Shown here: in pieces, positions 1 through 8,243 of the stretch | How the letters are laid out: each line of letters opens with the position of its first letter | Position numbering within the stretch: the first letter of the stretch is position 1 | Assembly (NCBI GenBank): GCA_964619315.1 | Contig: CAZUEH010000027.1 | Span: 1 to 13,409 of the forward strand | Direction of reading: 5' to 3' | Source of the DNA: Fimisoma sp964619315 | GTDB taxonomy: Bacteria > Bacillota > Clostridia > Peptostreptococcales > Anaerovoracaceae | Length of the DNA: 13,409 nt | Translations under genes and position numbers: made by a program | Notes under the pieces: model-generated | Database searches by the model: none | Told to the model about the DNA's origin: nothing | Seen by the model: the letters and a program-made list of their open reading frames with translations, nothing else

Positions 1-19
1 AAAGGATTTAGAACAGTAA
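1..19 (+). CDS. 3' end of an upstream gene (partial)
   Basis: In the frame starting at base 2 the sequence reads Lys-Asp-Leu-Glu-Gln and then TAA at 17-19. A strong terminator begins only 12 bases later, as expected just after the end of a gene. Five residues are too few to identify the product. secA often precedes prfB in Firmicutes, but nothing here confirms that. Confidence 0.35.
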
Positions 20-30
20 GAATTTTTAAG

Positions 31-56
31 AGAGCACTCTATGGAGTGCTCTTTTT
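31..56 (+). terminator. Rho-independent terminator of the upstream gene
   Basis: AGAGCACTC (31-39) pairs perfectly with GAGTGCTCT (44-52) across a four-base TATG loop, giving a 9-bp stem. TTTT follows at 53-56, and A-rich bases before the stem can extend the pairing. It lies 12 bases past the TAA at 17-19, so it most likely ends the upstream transcript. Confidence 0.85.
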
Positions 57-140
57 GCGTGATCATTGATATGGAATAGTAATTTATGTGATAGCGATTT
101 TCGCCTTTAAAAAGAAAATGTATAGCGGCAAAATATAACC

Positions 141-178
141 TTAAGGCCAATGATTACACATCATTGGCCTTAATTTTA
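141..178 (+). terminator. Second intrinsic terminator upstream of prfB, possibly bidirectional
   Basis: A perfect 14-bp inverted repeat, 141-154 against 160-173, with a five-base TACAC loop is followed by ATTTTATA. The stem holds a GGCC core. On the opposite strand the same hairpin is followed by ATATTTT, so it could also stop antisense transcription. The 84 bases between the two terminators (57-140) contain no convincing gene or promoter. The second hairpin is either a backup terminator or the end of a small RNA, and the sequence does not decide between these. Confidence 0.75.
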
Positions 179-201
179 TAATATACGCAAGGGCGAATTT
201 G

Positions 202-210
202 TGGTAAAAT
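202..210 (+). promoter_or_regulatory. Probable extended -10 promoter for prfB and the genes downstream
   Basis: TGG followed by TAAAAT (205-210) fits an extended -10 element (TGn before the hexamer). The -35 position about 17 bases upstream (TATACG) is a poor match, as is common for extended -10 promoters. It lies after the terminator at 141-178 and about 30 bases before the prfB ATG, so transcription would start near 217. This is the only plausible promoter seen for the gene run from 241 to 8032, and it is read by eye only. Confidence 0.45.
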
Positions 211-240
211 TGTATGAGAACATGTTGAAAGGAGAATAAG

Positions 241-1342
241 ATGATTCAACTGGATAATATAAAAACAGAACTCCCTGCACTTAGGGAAATCCTAAAGGAA
301 GTCGGTGGCTCTCTTTGACCTGCCTAAGATCAAAGAAGAATTAGAAAGAACCAATAGAGAGATAGAGCAAGAAGATTTTTGGAACAATTTAGAATACGCT
401 CAAAAAGTTATGAAAAAGAAAAAGGACATGGAGGGAACCATAGAGTCCTTTGAAAGTCTTGAAAAAACTTTAACTGATATAGATGAGCTAATAGAGTTGG
501 CACAAATGGAAGAAGACGAATCTGTTGCACAGGAGATTGAGCTTATGTTTGATAATCTCAAAACAGATTTGGAACAAATGCGAATCAAAACGCTGTTGAC
601 TGGCAAATATGATAGTCGAGGAGCGATTATTTCGATACACGCGGGGACAGGCGGAGTGGATGCTATGGATTGGGCTGGTATGCTTTTTAGAATGTACACT
701 CGTTGGTGTGAGAAAAAAGGATATCAAGTAAAAATCATAGACCTTCAAGATGATACCGAAGCGGGAATAAAAAGCGTTACCATGATGGTAGAGGGTGAAA
801 ATGCTTACGGTTATCTAAAAAACGAAAAGGGCGTTCACAGGCTTGTAAGGATTTCCCCATTCAATGCTGCAGGCAAAAGGCAGACTTCTTTTGCTCAACT
901 TGAAGCGGTACCTGAGGTGGAAGAAGACCTTTCAGTAGAAATCGATCCAGAGGATTTGAGGATAGATACCTATAGAAGTAGTGGGGCTGGTGGCCAGCAC
1001 GTAAATAAGACAGATTCGGCTATCAGAATAACCCATATACCTACCAATATTGTGGTAACCTGCCAAAATGAAAGAAGTCAACATCAGAACAAAGACATGG
1101 CAATGAAAATTCTTATGTCGAAGTTGGCAGAACTTAAAGAGCAGGAGCACAAAGAAAACTTAAAGGAGCTAAAAGGCGACTATTCCATGAACACTTGGGG
1201 GTCTCAAATACGCTCTTATGTATTTCAGCCATACACTATGGTCAAAGATCATAGAACTGGAGCTGAAACGGCCAATGTGACAGGAGTCATGGATGGCGAC
1301 TTGGATTACTTTATCAACGAGAAACTTAAATATAAGGAATAA
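241..1342 (+). CDS. prfB: Peptide chain release factor 2 (RF2), with programmed +1 frameshift
   Basis: RF2 recognises UGA and UAA stop codons on the ribosome and triggers hydrolysis of peptidyl-tRNA. The gene starts at ATG 241 behind an AAAGGAGAA ribosome binding site. Twenty-five codons are read in the first frame to an in-frame TGA at 316-318. Reading then resumes in the +1 frame at GAC 317 and continues to TAA 1340-1342, giving 366 residues against 365 in E. coli. The UGA-specificity tripeptide Ser-Pro-Phe falls at residues 205-207 and the catalytic Gly-Gly-Gln at 250-252, the same numbers as in E. coli RF2. The N-terminal part is a helical coiled-coil domain. The following gene, tex, begins five bases after the stop, so the two are surely co-transcribed. 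A GTG at 305 could be mistaken for the start, but that would lose the conserved first segment. Identification is very secure. Confidence 0.97.
304..319 (+). promoter_or_regulatory. RF2 autoregulatory +1 frameshift site
   Basis: The slippery site is CTT TGA C: Leu codon 313-315, stop 316-318, and C at 319. This is the hallmark of bacterial prfB. A GGTGG Shine-Dalgarno-like stretch at 304-308 lies where the stimulatory element is found in E. coli, although it is a weaker match than AGGGGG. By the known mechanism, low RF2 makes the ribosome pause at UGA and slip forward, making more RF2. Ample RF2 causes termination after 25 residues. Confidence 0.95.
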
Positions 1343-1347
1343 AATAT

Positions 1348-3522
1348 ATGAATATAATAAACAAATTAGCAGCAGAATTCAGAATAAAAACAGCACAAGT
1401 TGAAAGCACAGTTGAGCTTATAGATGGAGGAGATACTATCCCGTTTATTGCCCGTTACAGAAAAGAAGTAACAGGCGGACTTAGCGATGTAACTTTGAGA
1501 GAACTTGACGAAAGACTAAAATATCTAAGAAACTTAGATGAAAGAAAAGAAGAAGTCATTAGACTTATAGAGGAGCAAGGCAAACTGACCGAGGACTTAA
1601 AAGAAGACATACTAAAGGCAGAAGTTTTGCAGAGAGTTGAGGACCTTTATAAACCGTATAAGCAAAAGAAAGCGACAAGAGCATCTAAGGCAAAGGAAAA
1701 AGGCCTTGAACCTTTGGCAATGATTATCTATGCACAACTTAAAACTGATGGAACTCCAGAAGATGAAGCAGAAGCTTTTATTAATCCTGAAAAAGAGGTC
1801 AATACAGCAGAAGATGCGTTAAAGGGCGCCCTTGATATAATTGCCGAAATGATAGCAGATGATGCTGAAATAACCAAAGCGGTGAGAGAAAAAACATTTA
1901 GCTCTGGAATTATAGCGACAGAAGCGACAGACCCTGAAGAAAAAACTGTATATGAGATGTACTATGATAAAACAGAAGCACTTAACAAGATTCCAAATCA
2001 CAGGGTGTTGGCTACAAATAGAGGCGAGAAAGAAAAGAAACTTAAGGTAAAGATCAATGTAGATGTGGAACAAATCCACAATCTCGTTGGGGAATTTGTT
2101 ATCAGAAATGAAAAATCAATATTCTTCAACTTGCTTGTTGAAACAATAGCAGATGCTTATAAGAGATTGATGTCACCATCTATTGATAGAGAGATGAGAA
2201 ATCTTCTAACAGAAAGAGCGGAGGCAGAAGCAGTCAAAATATTCGCAAAAAATACGGAGAGCCTATTGATGGTTCCTCCTGTAAAAAATAAAAATGTATT
2301 GAGTATAGACCCTGGGTACAGAACTGGCTGTAAGGTTGCGGTTTTAGACGGAACAGGTAAACTTAAAGCATATACAACAGTATATCCTACTGTACCAAAG
2401 CAAGATATTGCCGGAACAGAAGCGGTACTAAAGAAACTTGTAGAAAAGTACGCTGTAGAAATTATAGTCATAGGTAACGGAACTGGCTCAAGAGAAACCG
2501 AAGAAGTAGTTGCTAATTTCATAAAGAAAAACGAATATCCAATTCAATACACCATTGTAAATGAGGCGGGAGCTTCAGTTTATTCGGCATCAAAACTGGC
2601 AACAGAAGAATATCCAGACCTTGATGTTACTACAAGAGGTGCAATGTCTCTTGGAAGAAGACTTCAAGACCCTTTGGCAGAGTTAGTTAAAATAGACCCA
2701 AAGAGCATAGGCGTAGGACAATACCAACATGATATAAATCAAAAGCTTTTAGAGGGTGCGTTGTCAAATGTAGTAGAAAACTGCGTAAACAGGGTCGGAG
2801 TAGATTTGAATACGGCCTCACCATCACTACTTTCCTACATAGCGGGCATAAACATGACTATTGCTAAAAATATAGTGGCTTATAGAGAAGAGAATGGTAA
2901 GTTTACTAATAGAAAGCAATTGATGAAAGTAGCAAAATTGGGAGAAAAAGCTTTTAATCAATGTGCTGGATTTTTGAGAATCGCAGATGGCAAAAACCCA
3001 CTTGATGCAACATCTGTTCATCCTGAATCTTACGGCGCTGCTACAGCAATGATGGATAAGCTAGGAATTGATCCAAATGCTATTATGCAGGGCGGAGATA
3101 AAACTATTGAAAACAAAATAAGCGAGACATATAAAGGCAAGACTTTAGGCGATTGCATAGGACAAATGGCAGAAGAGCTTGAAGTAGGTCAAATGACTCT
3201 GACAGATATTATAGAAGAAATGAAAAAACCGGCAAGGGATCCTAGAGAGGATGCACCTCCAGTAATTTTCAGAAATGATGTCAAGAGTTTCGAAGATCTT
3301 AAGATCGATATGGAACTTACAGGAACAGTCCGTAACGTAGTCGACTTTGGTGCGTTTGTAGACATAGGAGTTAAAAACGACGGGTTAGTGCATATATCGC
3401 AATTAAGCGATAAATACATAAAACACCCAATGGACGTGGTTTCGGTAGGAGACACGGTTAAGGTTAAGATAATTTCAATAGATCAAGAGAAAATGAAAAT
3501 AGGACTTACAATGAAATTGTAG
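1348..3522 (+). CDS. tex: Tex/YdcI-type RNA-binding protein with S1 domain
   Basis: This is a cytoplasmic nucleic-acid-binding protein of the Tex family, linked in other bacteria to transcription and to toxin or stress expression; its molecular role is not fully settled. The 724 residues match the family length (about 720-780). Domain order is typical. An N-terminal helical domain contains the conserved IPFIARYRKE stretch (31-40). A YqgF/RNase H-like fold begins around NVLSIDPGYRTG (316-327). A helix-hairpin-helix region (about 485-545) includes LNTASPSLLSYIAGI. A C-terminal S1 RNA-binding domain (about 655-722) carries VDFGAFVDIG and GLVHISQLSD. AAGGAA lies eight bases before the ATG and overlaps the end of prfB, suggesting translational coupling. 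No frameshift or missing domain is seen. Confidence 0.95.
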   Translation: MNIINKLAAEFRIKTAQVESTVELIDGGDTIPFIARYRKEVTGGLSDVTLRELDERLKYLRNLDERKEEVIRLIEEQGKLTEDLKEDILKAEVLQRVEDLYKPYKQKKATRASKAKEKGLEPLAMIIYAQLKTDGTPEDEAEAFINPEKEVNTAEDALKGALDIIAEMIADDAEITKAVREKTFSSGIIATEATDPEEKTVYEMYYDKTEALNKIPNHRVLATNRGEKEKKLKVKINVDVEQIHNLVGEFVIRNEKSIFFNLLVETIADAYKRLMSPSIDREMRNLLTERAEAEAVKIFAKNTESLLMVPPVKNKNVLSIDPGYRTGCKVAVLDGTGKLKAYTTVYPTVPKQDIAGTEAVLKKLVEKYAVEIIVIGNGTGSRETEEVVANFIKKNEYPIQYTIVNEAGASVYSASKLATEEYPDLDVTTRGAMSLGRRLQDPLAELVKIDPKSIGVGQYQHDINQKLLEGALSNVVENCVNRVGVDLNTASPSLLSYIAGINMTIAKNIVAYREENGKFTNRKQLMKVAKLGEKAFNQCAGFLRIADGKNPLDATSVHPESYGAATAMMDKLGIDPNAIMQGGDKTIENKISETYKGKTLGDCIGQMAEELEVGQMTLTDIIEEMKKPARDPREDAPPVIFRNDVKSFEDLKIDMELTGTVRNVVDFGAFVDIGVKNDGLVHISQLSDKYIKHPMDVVSVGDTVKVKIISIDQEKMKIGLTMKL

Positions 3523-3540
3523 GCCATTAAGGATAACAAC

Positions 3541-4185
3541 ATGATAAATACAATTATATTTGACTTCGATGGAACATTGGTTAACACAAATGACGTTGTA
3601 ATTGACGCATGGCAGCATACATATAGACACTACCTAGGCTGTGAGAAACCCAAGGAGCATATTACAAAGTGTTTTGGGGAACCGTTGCTTATAACCATGG
3701 AAAGAGAATTTCCGGACGTAGATGTTGCTATAAGTGCAGAGGTATACAGAGAACGCCAAAGGGAAAAGGCAGACGAGTTGGTAAGACTTTTTCCGCAAAT
3801 AGAAGAGTTGCTTGTAGGCCTCAAAGAGAAAGGCTTCAAAATGGGGATTGTAACATCGAGGACTAGAGAAGCTACATTGTTCTATTTGGATAAGTTTGGG
3901 ATTGCCGATTATTTTGATGAGGTAGTAACTTGCGATGATACAAGCAAACATAAACCCGACCCAGAACCAGTACTACTGGGACTCAAGAAACTAAACGCCA
4001 AAGCGGAAGAGACATTGATGATAGGCGATAGTCATTTTGATATGCAGTGTGCCAATGGCGCTTTTGTAAAAACGGTTTTAGTTGGCTGGAGAATGACGTC
4101 AGACAAGGAAAAAATGGATCAGTGTCAGGTAGATTATCATATAGAAAATCCTATGGAGTTATTAAATATACTTGAGGAAATGTAA
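3541..4185 (+). CDS. HAD-superfamily phosphatase, PpaX / phosphoglycolate phosphatase-like
   Basis: This is a 214-residue cytoplasmic hydrolase of HAD subfamily I. All four HAD motifs are present. Motif I is FDFDGT, with nucleophile Asp8 and acid/base Asp10. Motif II is IVTSRT, with Thr105. Motif III has Lys138 in HKPDP. Motif IV is IGDSHFD (162-167), with acidic residues 163 and 167. Residues about 15-85 form the helical cap that sets specificity. The N-terminal LVNTND and overall length resemble PpaX, the Bacillus pyrophosphatase that acts beside HPr kinase/phosphorylase. Phosphoglycolate phosphatase and other small-phosphate substrates are equally possible. No hprK is nearby, so no symbol is given. 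An AAGGA ribosome binding site lies seven bases before ATG 3541. The stop overlaps the addB start by one base (TAATG), implying coupled translation. Family is certain; substrate is not. Confidence 0.9.
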   Translation: MINTIIFDFDGTLVNTNDVVIDAWQHTYRHYLGCEKPKEHITKCFGEPLLITMEREFPDVDVAISAEVYRERQREKADELVRLFPQIEELLVGLKEKGFKMGIVTSRTREATLFYLDKFGIADYFDEVVTCDDTSKHKPDPEPVLLGLKKLNAKAEETLMIGDSHFDMQCANGAFVKTVLVGWRMTSDKEKMDQCQVDYHIENPMELLNILEEM

Positions 4186-7100
4186 TGCTTAATATTTTCT
4201 ACGGACGAGAAAGCATCGACAAAGAAAAATTCATATTTAAAAATCTGGGAAAAAGAGTATTGATTATGGTGCCAGACCAGTACACGTTAGAGGCGGAAAG
4301 ACAAGCTTTCCGTCATCTTGGCATTTCATCATTAATGGATGTTGAAATCGTTTCGGCAAACAGCCTTGGGAACAATGTAGTCAATGAACTTGGTGGCAGC
4401 AGACGAAACTTTATCAATAAGTATGGTCGCCACATGCTTCTATATAAAAGCGCACTTGCTCAAAAGGAAAATTTGCAGGTTTTCAAAGGAATGGAAACTC
4501 GTGGTTCTTTCTTAGACTCGGTAAACAATTTCATATCAGAGATGAAACAATACAATTGTAAAGCTGATGACCTAAAAGAAATGGCTCAAACATATAGCGA
4601 AGATTCTTATACCCAAAAGAAGTTGATGGATGTTTATCGCTTGTTTGCAGATTATGAAAAACAAATAGAAGGTAAGTACACTGACTCTGAGGACTATATC
4701 GACCTTTATCTTGAAAAGATAAATCAGTCGGAATTGGTCAAGGATAATGAAATTTGGATTTATGGTTTCGATAGCTTTGCTCCTAAAAGCATGGATTTAC
4801 TTGAGGAGTTGATGGTTACGGCTAACGATGTCAATTTAGTTTTGACGTGGGACAATATGAGCCGGGATAGAGAATTATTCGAGCTTACAGGCATGGTGAT
4901 GGAGAATGCAGAAAAGAGAGCAGAATCTAAAGGCGTGGCTCACAAACGTCAAAAGATTTCAGCGGAATTTGCATTAGAAAATCAGCCTAAAGCCATAAGC
5001 CATATCGAAAAAGAATTATACACTCTCCCATTTTTTGTGGCCTCTCACCAAGAGGGCATAACTCTTGTTGAGGCGGCGGGTATATATAATGAGGCCGAAA
5101 GTGCAGCAGCTTATGTGCTAAAACTAGTACGCGATAAAGGCTTGCGATATAAAGACATAAGGTTGGTCTGCAACGATATGGAGAATAGAGGGCCTATAAT
5201 CGAAAGAGTTTTTGAAGAGTATGGAATAGAAGTTTTCTCAGATGTTAAGAGAGACATTTCTTCCAACCCTATAATACAGTTCATTACATCGCTATTAGAC
5301 GTTGTAATTGAAAAATACAGCAGTCGAGCCATACTAGGCACACTCAAATCGGGATTTGGCGATTTGACAAATGAAGAACTTTCTGAGTTAGAAAACTATG
5401 CTATAAAATATAAAATAAAAGGAACAATGTGGAAAAAGCCTTTCAAGAGAGGAACGCATGAATACGGAGAAGATGGGTTAGAAGTTATAGAAACCCTTCG
5501 AAAAAAAGCCGTTGAACCGATAGCTCCGTTGGAAGAACTTTTCAAAATTAAAAATACTGGGGATTTCCTCAAAGGTTTTTATGGATACCTTTGCAATGAT
5601 TTAAAAGTTAGGGAGAAGATTTTAGACTTCATAGCAGTGCAAGAGGAAAAAGGTCTCCTTGAGGAAGCGGATCAAACAGTGCGTATATGGGATAACCTTT
5701 GGAATGTTTTGAACCAAATTTATGAAATAATGGGACAAGACCAATTTGAGCCAAAGGTATTTAAAGATATATTTGTTACAGGGATAAGCCAGATAGAAAT
5801 TGGTCTACTGCCACCAACAGAAGACGGACTTATATTAGGCAATATTCAACGAAGCAGAAGCAGCAGAGCCAAAGCTCTTGTTGTACTTGGAGTGAATGAA
5901 GGCGTGTTACCTCAAGAAAAGCCGACTCAAGGGTTGTTTTCAGCAGAGGAGCGTCAGCTCTTTAGAGATGATGGAAAAGAGTTGTGCAAAGTTGATTCTA
6001 TCAGATTCATGGAAGAAAAGCTGGCTATTTACAGGAACCTATCTTCCCCTACAGAATATTTGTGGATGAGTTATAGCTTGTCCGATGAAGAAGGCTCTCA
6101 GCTTAAACCATCAAGCATATTCTTAAAGATGAAGGAGCTGTTCCCAGAACTAGAAGTGGAAAAGGATGTAGTCAATCAAGAAGATTCGACAGACCTTATA
6201 AATAGTCAAGTGAGCGGATTAAGACATTTGAGCAGAATGCTTCAAAATGTGGGAGAGGGAAATCCGCTGGAAGAAGAATGGGGACAAGCATTAAGCTTTT
6301 TAGAATTAAACCATCATGAGAGAATGGAGAAGATAAGAAGGAGCATTTCTTTTACAAACAATCAAGAGGACTTAGGCAAGTCGGCGTCAGAAGCATTGTT
6401 TAAAAGAGATGTGGACAAAGCCATGTCCTTAAGCCCTTCAAGAATTGAAAAGTTTTCAAGATGCCCTTTTTCTCATCTAATTGCTTATGGCCTAAAACCA
6501 GAGGAGCGTCGTGTGTTTGAGGCTGCTCCAAGGGAAATAGGCGACATATATCATAGATGTCTAATGCGGTTGACTAGAGAACTAACACAAGAAGGAGTCG
6601 CTGTAAATGAACCGACTTCTCCATGGATGACGGTGACAGAAGACCAGTGCAAAGAGATAGTTGAAAAAGAGCTAACCTTTATAGCCGAAACATACAGAGA
6701 AGGATTGTTCAAATCGGGCAACTTGGAGACATACAGAAGCCAAAGAGCATCTGAAATTTGTAGCCAAATTTGTTGGACTGTTGTAGAACAAGTTCGCAGT
6801 GGCCAAATTGATGCTATTGCTCCAGAAATTTCTTTTGGGCGAAAAGGAAGCTTAGATCCGATAGAAGTCTTGGTAGATGATCAAAAAGTGTACATTGAGG
6901 GAATTATAGATCGAGTTGATTATTTGCCTGATGATAGAGTTAAAATCATAGATTACAAGACAGGAAACGAAAGCTTTGATATAGAAGAGGCTTCAGCTGG
7001 ATACAGGTTACAGTTGATGATATATCTTCAAGCGGCTTGCAAAGAAGAAAAAAAGCCGGCAGGTGTATTCTATTTCAAAATAAAAGAACCAATAATCGAC

Positions 7101-7487
7101 CTTTCCCAAAAGGAACTGGAAAAAGCTGACTTGGAAAGAGAACTTCGCAAAGCCTTCAAGTTAGACGGAATAATGGTAGATGAGCCGCAAGTTATCGAAG
7201 GCATCGCAGGACAATTTGAAGGATTTTCCGAAATAATTCCGGTAAGGCTCTCAAAAGAAGGCGTAAAAAATACAGGCAAACCAGGGCTCTTGCCTGAAGA
7301 TGAGTTTGCAAAATTGCAGGAGACTGTTGCACAAAAGATACAGGAAACATGTACTGATTTATTGAAGGGCAAGATAGATGTTCATCCTATGAAGACCAAA
7401 GATAGATCGGCATGCGCTTATTGCCAATACAAAGGGATATGCAGGTTTGACACTATATTCGACGGGTGCAAATATAACATAATATAG
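4185..7487 (+). CDS. addB: ATP-dependent helicase/nuclease AddAB subunit B (AddB)
   Basis: AddB pairs with AddA to resect double-strand breaks and help recognise Chi-like sites before RecA loading. The 1100 residues fit the family (about 1100-1170). Visible signatures are VPDQYTLEAERQ (30-41), VLGVNEGVLP in the helicase-like core, LSPSRIEKFSRCPF (first iron-sulfur cysteine, Cys760), the nuclease motif GIIDRVD...IIDYKTG (906-927, with Asp909, Asp923 and Lys925), and the C-terminal Cys1077-x2-Cys1080-x5-Cys1086 that completes the iron-sulfur cluster. The nuclease module therefore looks intact. The N-terminal Walker A site is not: residues 6-16 read YGRESIDKEKF, where AddB proteins usually have a GRxGSGKS-like loop. 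Only Gly7 and Lys13 align. addA, usually the next gene, is absent here. GAGGAA precedes the ATG, which overlaps the stop of the HAD gene. Identification is secure; the state of the ATP site is inferred. Confidence 0.95.
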   Translation: MLNIFYGRESIDKEKFIFKNLGKRVLIMVPDQYTLEAERQAFRHLGISSLMDVEIVSANSLGNNVVNELGGSRRNFINKYGRHMLLYKSALAQKENLQVFKGMETRGSFLDSVNNFISEMKQYNCKADDLKEMAQTYSEDSYTQKKLMDVYRLFADYEKQIEGKYTDSEDYIDLYLEKINQSELVKDNEIWIYGFDSFAPKSMDLLEELMVTANDVNLVLTWDNMSRDRELFELTGMVMENAEKRAESKGVAHKRQKISAEFALENQPKAISHIEKELYTLPFFVASHQEGITLVEAAGIYNEAESAAAYVLKLVRDKGLRYKDIRLVCNDMENRGPIIERVFEEYGIEVFSDVKRDISSNPIIQFITSLLDVVIEKYSSRAILGTLKSGFGDLTNEELSELENYAIKYKIKGTMWKKPFKRGTHEYGEDGLEVIETLRKKAVEPIAPLEELFKIKNTGDFLKGFYGYLCNDLKVREKILDFIAVQEEKGLLEEADQTVRIWDNLWNVLNQIYEIMGQDQFEPKVFKDIFVTGISQIEIGLLPPTEDGLILGNIQRSRSSRAKALVVLGVNEGVLPQEKPTQGLFSAEERQLFRDDGKELCKVDSIRFMEEKLAIYRNLSSPTEYLWMSYSLSDEEGSQLKPSSIFLKMKELFPELEVEKDVVNQEDSTDLINSQVSGLRHLSRMLQNVGEGNPLEEEWGQALSFLELNHHERMEKIRRSISFTNNQEDLGKSASEALFKRDVDKAMSLSPSRIEKFSRCPFSHLIAYGLKPEERRVFEAAPREIGDIYHRCLMRLTRELTQEGVAVNEPTSPWMTVTEDQCKEIVEKELTFIAETYREGLFKSGNLETYRSQRASEICSQICWTVVEQVRSGQIDAIAPEISFGRKGSLDPIEVLVDDQKVYIEGIIDRVDYLPDDRVKIIDYKTGNESFDIEEASAGYRLQLMIYLQAACKEEKKPAGVFYFKIKEPIIDLSQKELEKADLERELRKAFKLDGIMVDEPQVIEGIAGQFEGFSEIIPVRLSKEGVKNTGKPGLLPEDEFAKLQETVAQKIQETCTDLLKGKIDVHPMKTKDRSACAYCQYKGICRFDTIFDGCKYNII

Positions 7488-7498
7488 AGGGAGGCCTT

Positions 7499-8032
7499 AT
7501 GATTGAGACAAAGAACATTTTAATAAGAGAATCCACATGGGAAGATATTGAGGATTTTTACCAATGGGAGCAAACCTCAGAGGTGACAAAATTTTTTAGC
7601 ATCAAAGACGGCCAAACTAAAGAAGACGTTGTTAGAAAATATGTAGAAGATGATAATGACCCGACGGCAAAACAGTTTACAATATTTCTTAAACAAGATA
7701 GCGGATTGAATAGGATAGGGAGAATCGTTCTTGCCGAAATAGAGGAAGGCTGGAAAGCCGAACTTTGGAGAGTTTATATTGCCGATCCAAAGATTAGAGG
7801 CAAGGGATATGGCCGAGAGGCAATGATAGCAATAATTAAATATTGCTTCGAAGATTTGAACCTCGAGAGATTTTATTTAGATCATTATACAGGAAACCCA
7901 GCAGGGGAACTTTACCTGTCGTTAGGGTTCACTTATGAGGGGGTGCTTCGTAAGAATTGCCGCAAAAATGGAGTGCTATATGATGTGCACTTGATGTCCA
8001 TGCTTAGAGATGAGTACAAGACTCTGTACTAA
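7499..8032 (+). CDS. GNAT-family N-acetyltransferase (RimJ/RimL-like)
   Basis: This 177-residue cytoplasmic protein is predicted to move an acetyl group from acetyl-CoA to an amine. It begins with the TKNILIRESTWEDIEDFYQW pattern typical of RimJ/RimL-type GNATs. Motif A, the acetyl-CoA pyrophosphate loop, is seen at 96-107 with the core Arg-Gly-Lys-Gly-Tyr-Gly (100-105). Motif B follows, with Asn133 and AGELYLSLGFTYEG (135-148), the usual N-x-x-A-x-x-x-Y/L-x-x-x-G-F arrangement. GGGAGG lies just before ATG 7499. The gap after addB is 11 bases, so it is probably the last gene of the prfB-led run. The substrate could be a protein N-terminus, a polyamine, an amino acid or a drug; the sequence does not say. 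A link to DNA repair should not be assumed from position alone. Confidence 0.88.
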   Translation: MIETKNILIRESTWEDIEDFYQWEQTSEVTKFFSIKDGQTKEDVVRKYVEDDNDPTAKQFTIFLKQDSGLNRIGRIVLAEIEEGWKAELWRVYIADPKIRGKGYGREAMIAIIKYCFEDLNLERFYLDHYTGNPAGELYLSLGFTYEGVLRKNCRKNGVLYDVHLMSMLRDEYKTLY

Positions 8033-8086
8033 AGGTGGCAGAAAGAAAAGAAATTGCCTCAATCCCTTATAAAATAGGAATTTCCC

Positions 8087-8115
8087 TTGTTAAAACCTCA
8101 AGAATTAGGTAGAAT
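8087..8115 (+). promoter_or_regulatory. Sigma-A promoter of the deoD-racemase operon
   Basis: TTGTTA (8087-8092) and TAGAAT (8110-8115) are separated by exactly 17 bases. Each hexamer misses consensus by one or two positions. Transcription would begin near 8122, leaving a leader of about 120 bases before deoD that includes the hairpin at 8153-8172. The placement, beyond the end of the GNAT gene and before a new set of genes, fits a separate transcription unit. Confidence 0.6.
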
Positions 8116-8152
8116 AGTAGAATATATAAATAACTTCATTTAGTAAAATTTA

Positions 8153-8178
8153 TCATGGCTATGAAGCCATGAATTTTC
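8153..8178 (+). terminator. Leader hairpin with short T tract: terminator or attenuator
   Basis: TCATGGCT (8153-8160) pairs with AGCCATGA (8165-8172) over an ATGA loop, followed by ATTTTC. AAAAT just upstream could add pairs with ATTTT. If the only transcript is the one from the prfB run, this is its terminator. If the promoter at 8087-8115 is real, the hairpin lies inside the deoD leader and could act as an attenuator. The T tract is short, so termination may be partial. Confidence 0.5.
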
Positions 8179-8188
8179 TATGAAGCCA
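8159..8188 (+). repeat. 11-base direct repeat in the deoD leader
   Basis: CTATGAAGCCA occurs at 8159-8169 and again at 8178-8188, 19 bases apart. TGGCT at 8156-8160 could pair with AGCCA in either copy, giving two alternative hairpins. This could be chance, a binding site repeated on one DNA face, or part of a switching leader. No known purine riboswitch core was recognised. The rest of 8033-8243 is A/T-rich with no gene. Confidence 0.6.
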
Positions 8189-8243
8189 ATAATGTTAATG
8201 TAAGAAACAAAAAATAATATCGTATATAGAAAGGGGAAAAAAT

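Noticed and set aside
241..318. In-frame TGA suggesting prfB is a pseudogene, or that the gene starts at GTG 305
   Set aside because: The stop lies in the exact CTT TGA C frameshift context, the first 25 codons have their own ribosome binding site, and the frameshifted product has RF2's normal length and motif numbering.
8033..8243. Purine riboswitch or tRNA in the deoD leader
   Set aside because: No conserved purine riboswitch core or three-way junction, and no cloverleaf, could be recognised by eye; only a single hairpin and a short repeat are seen.
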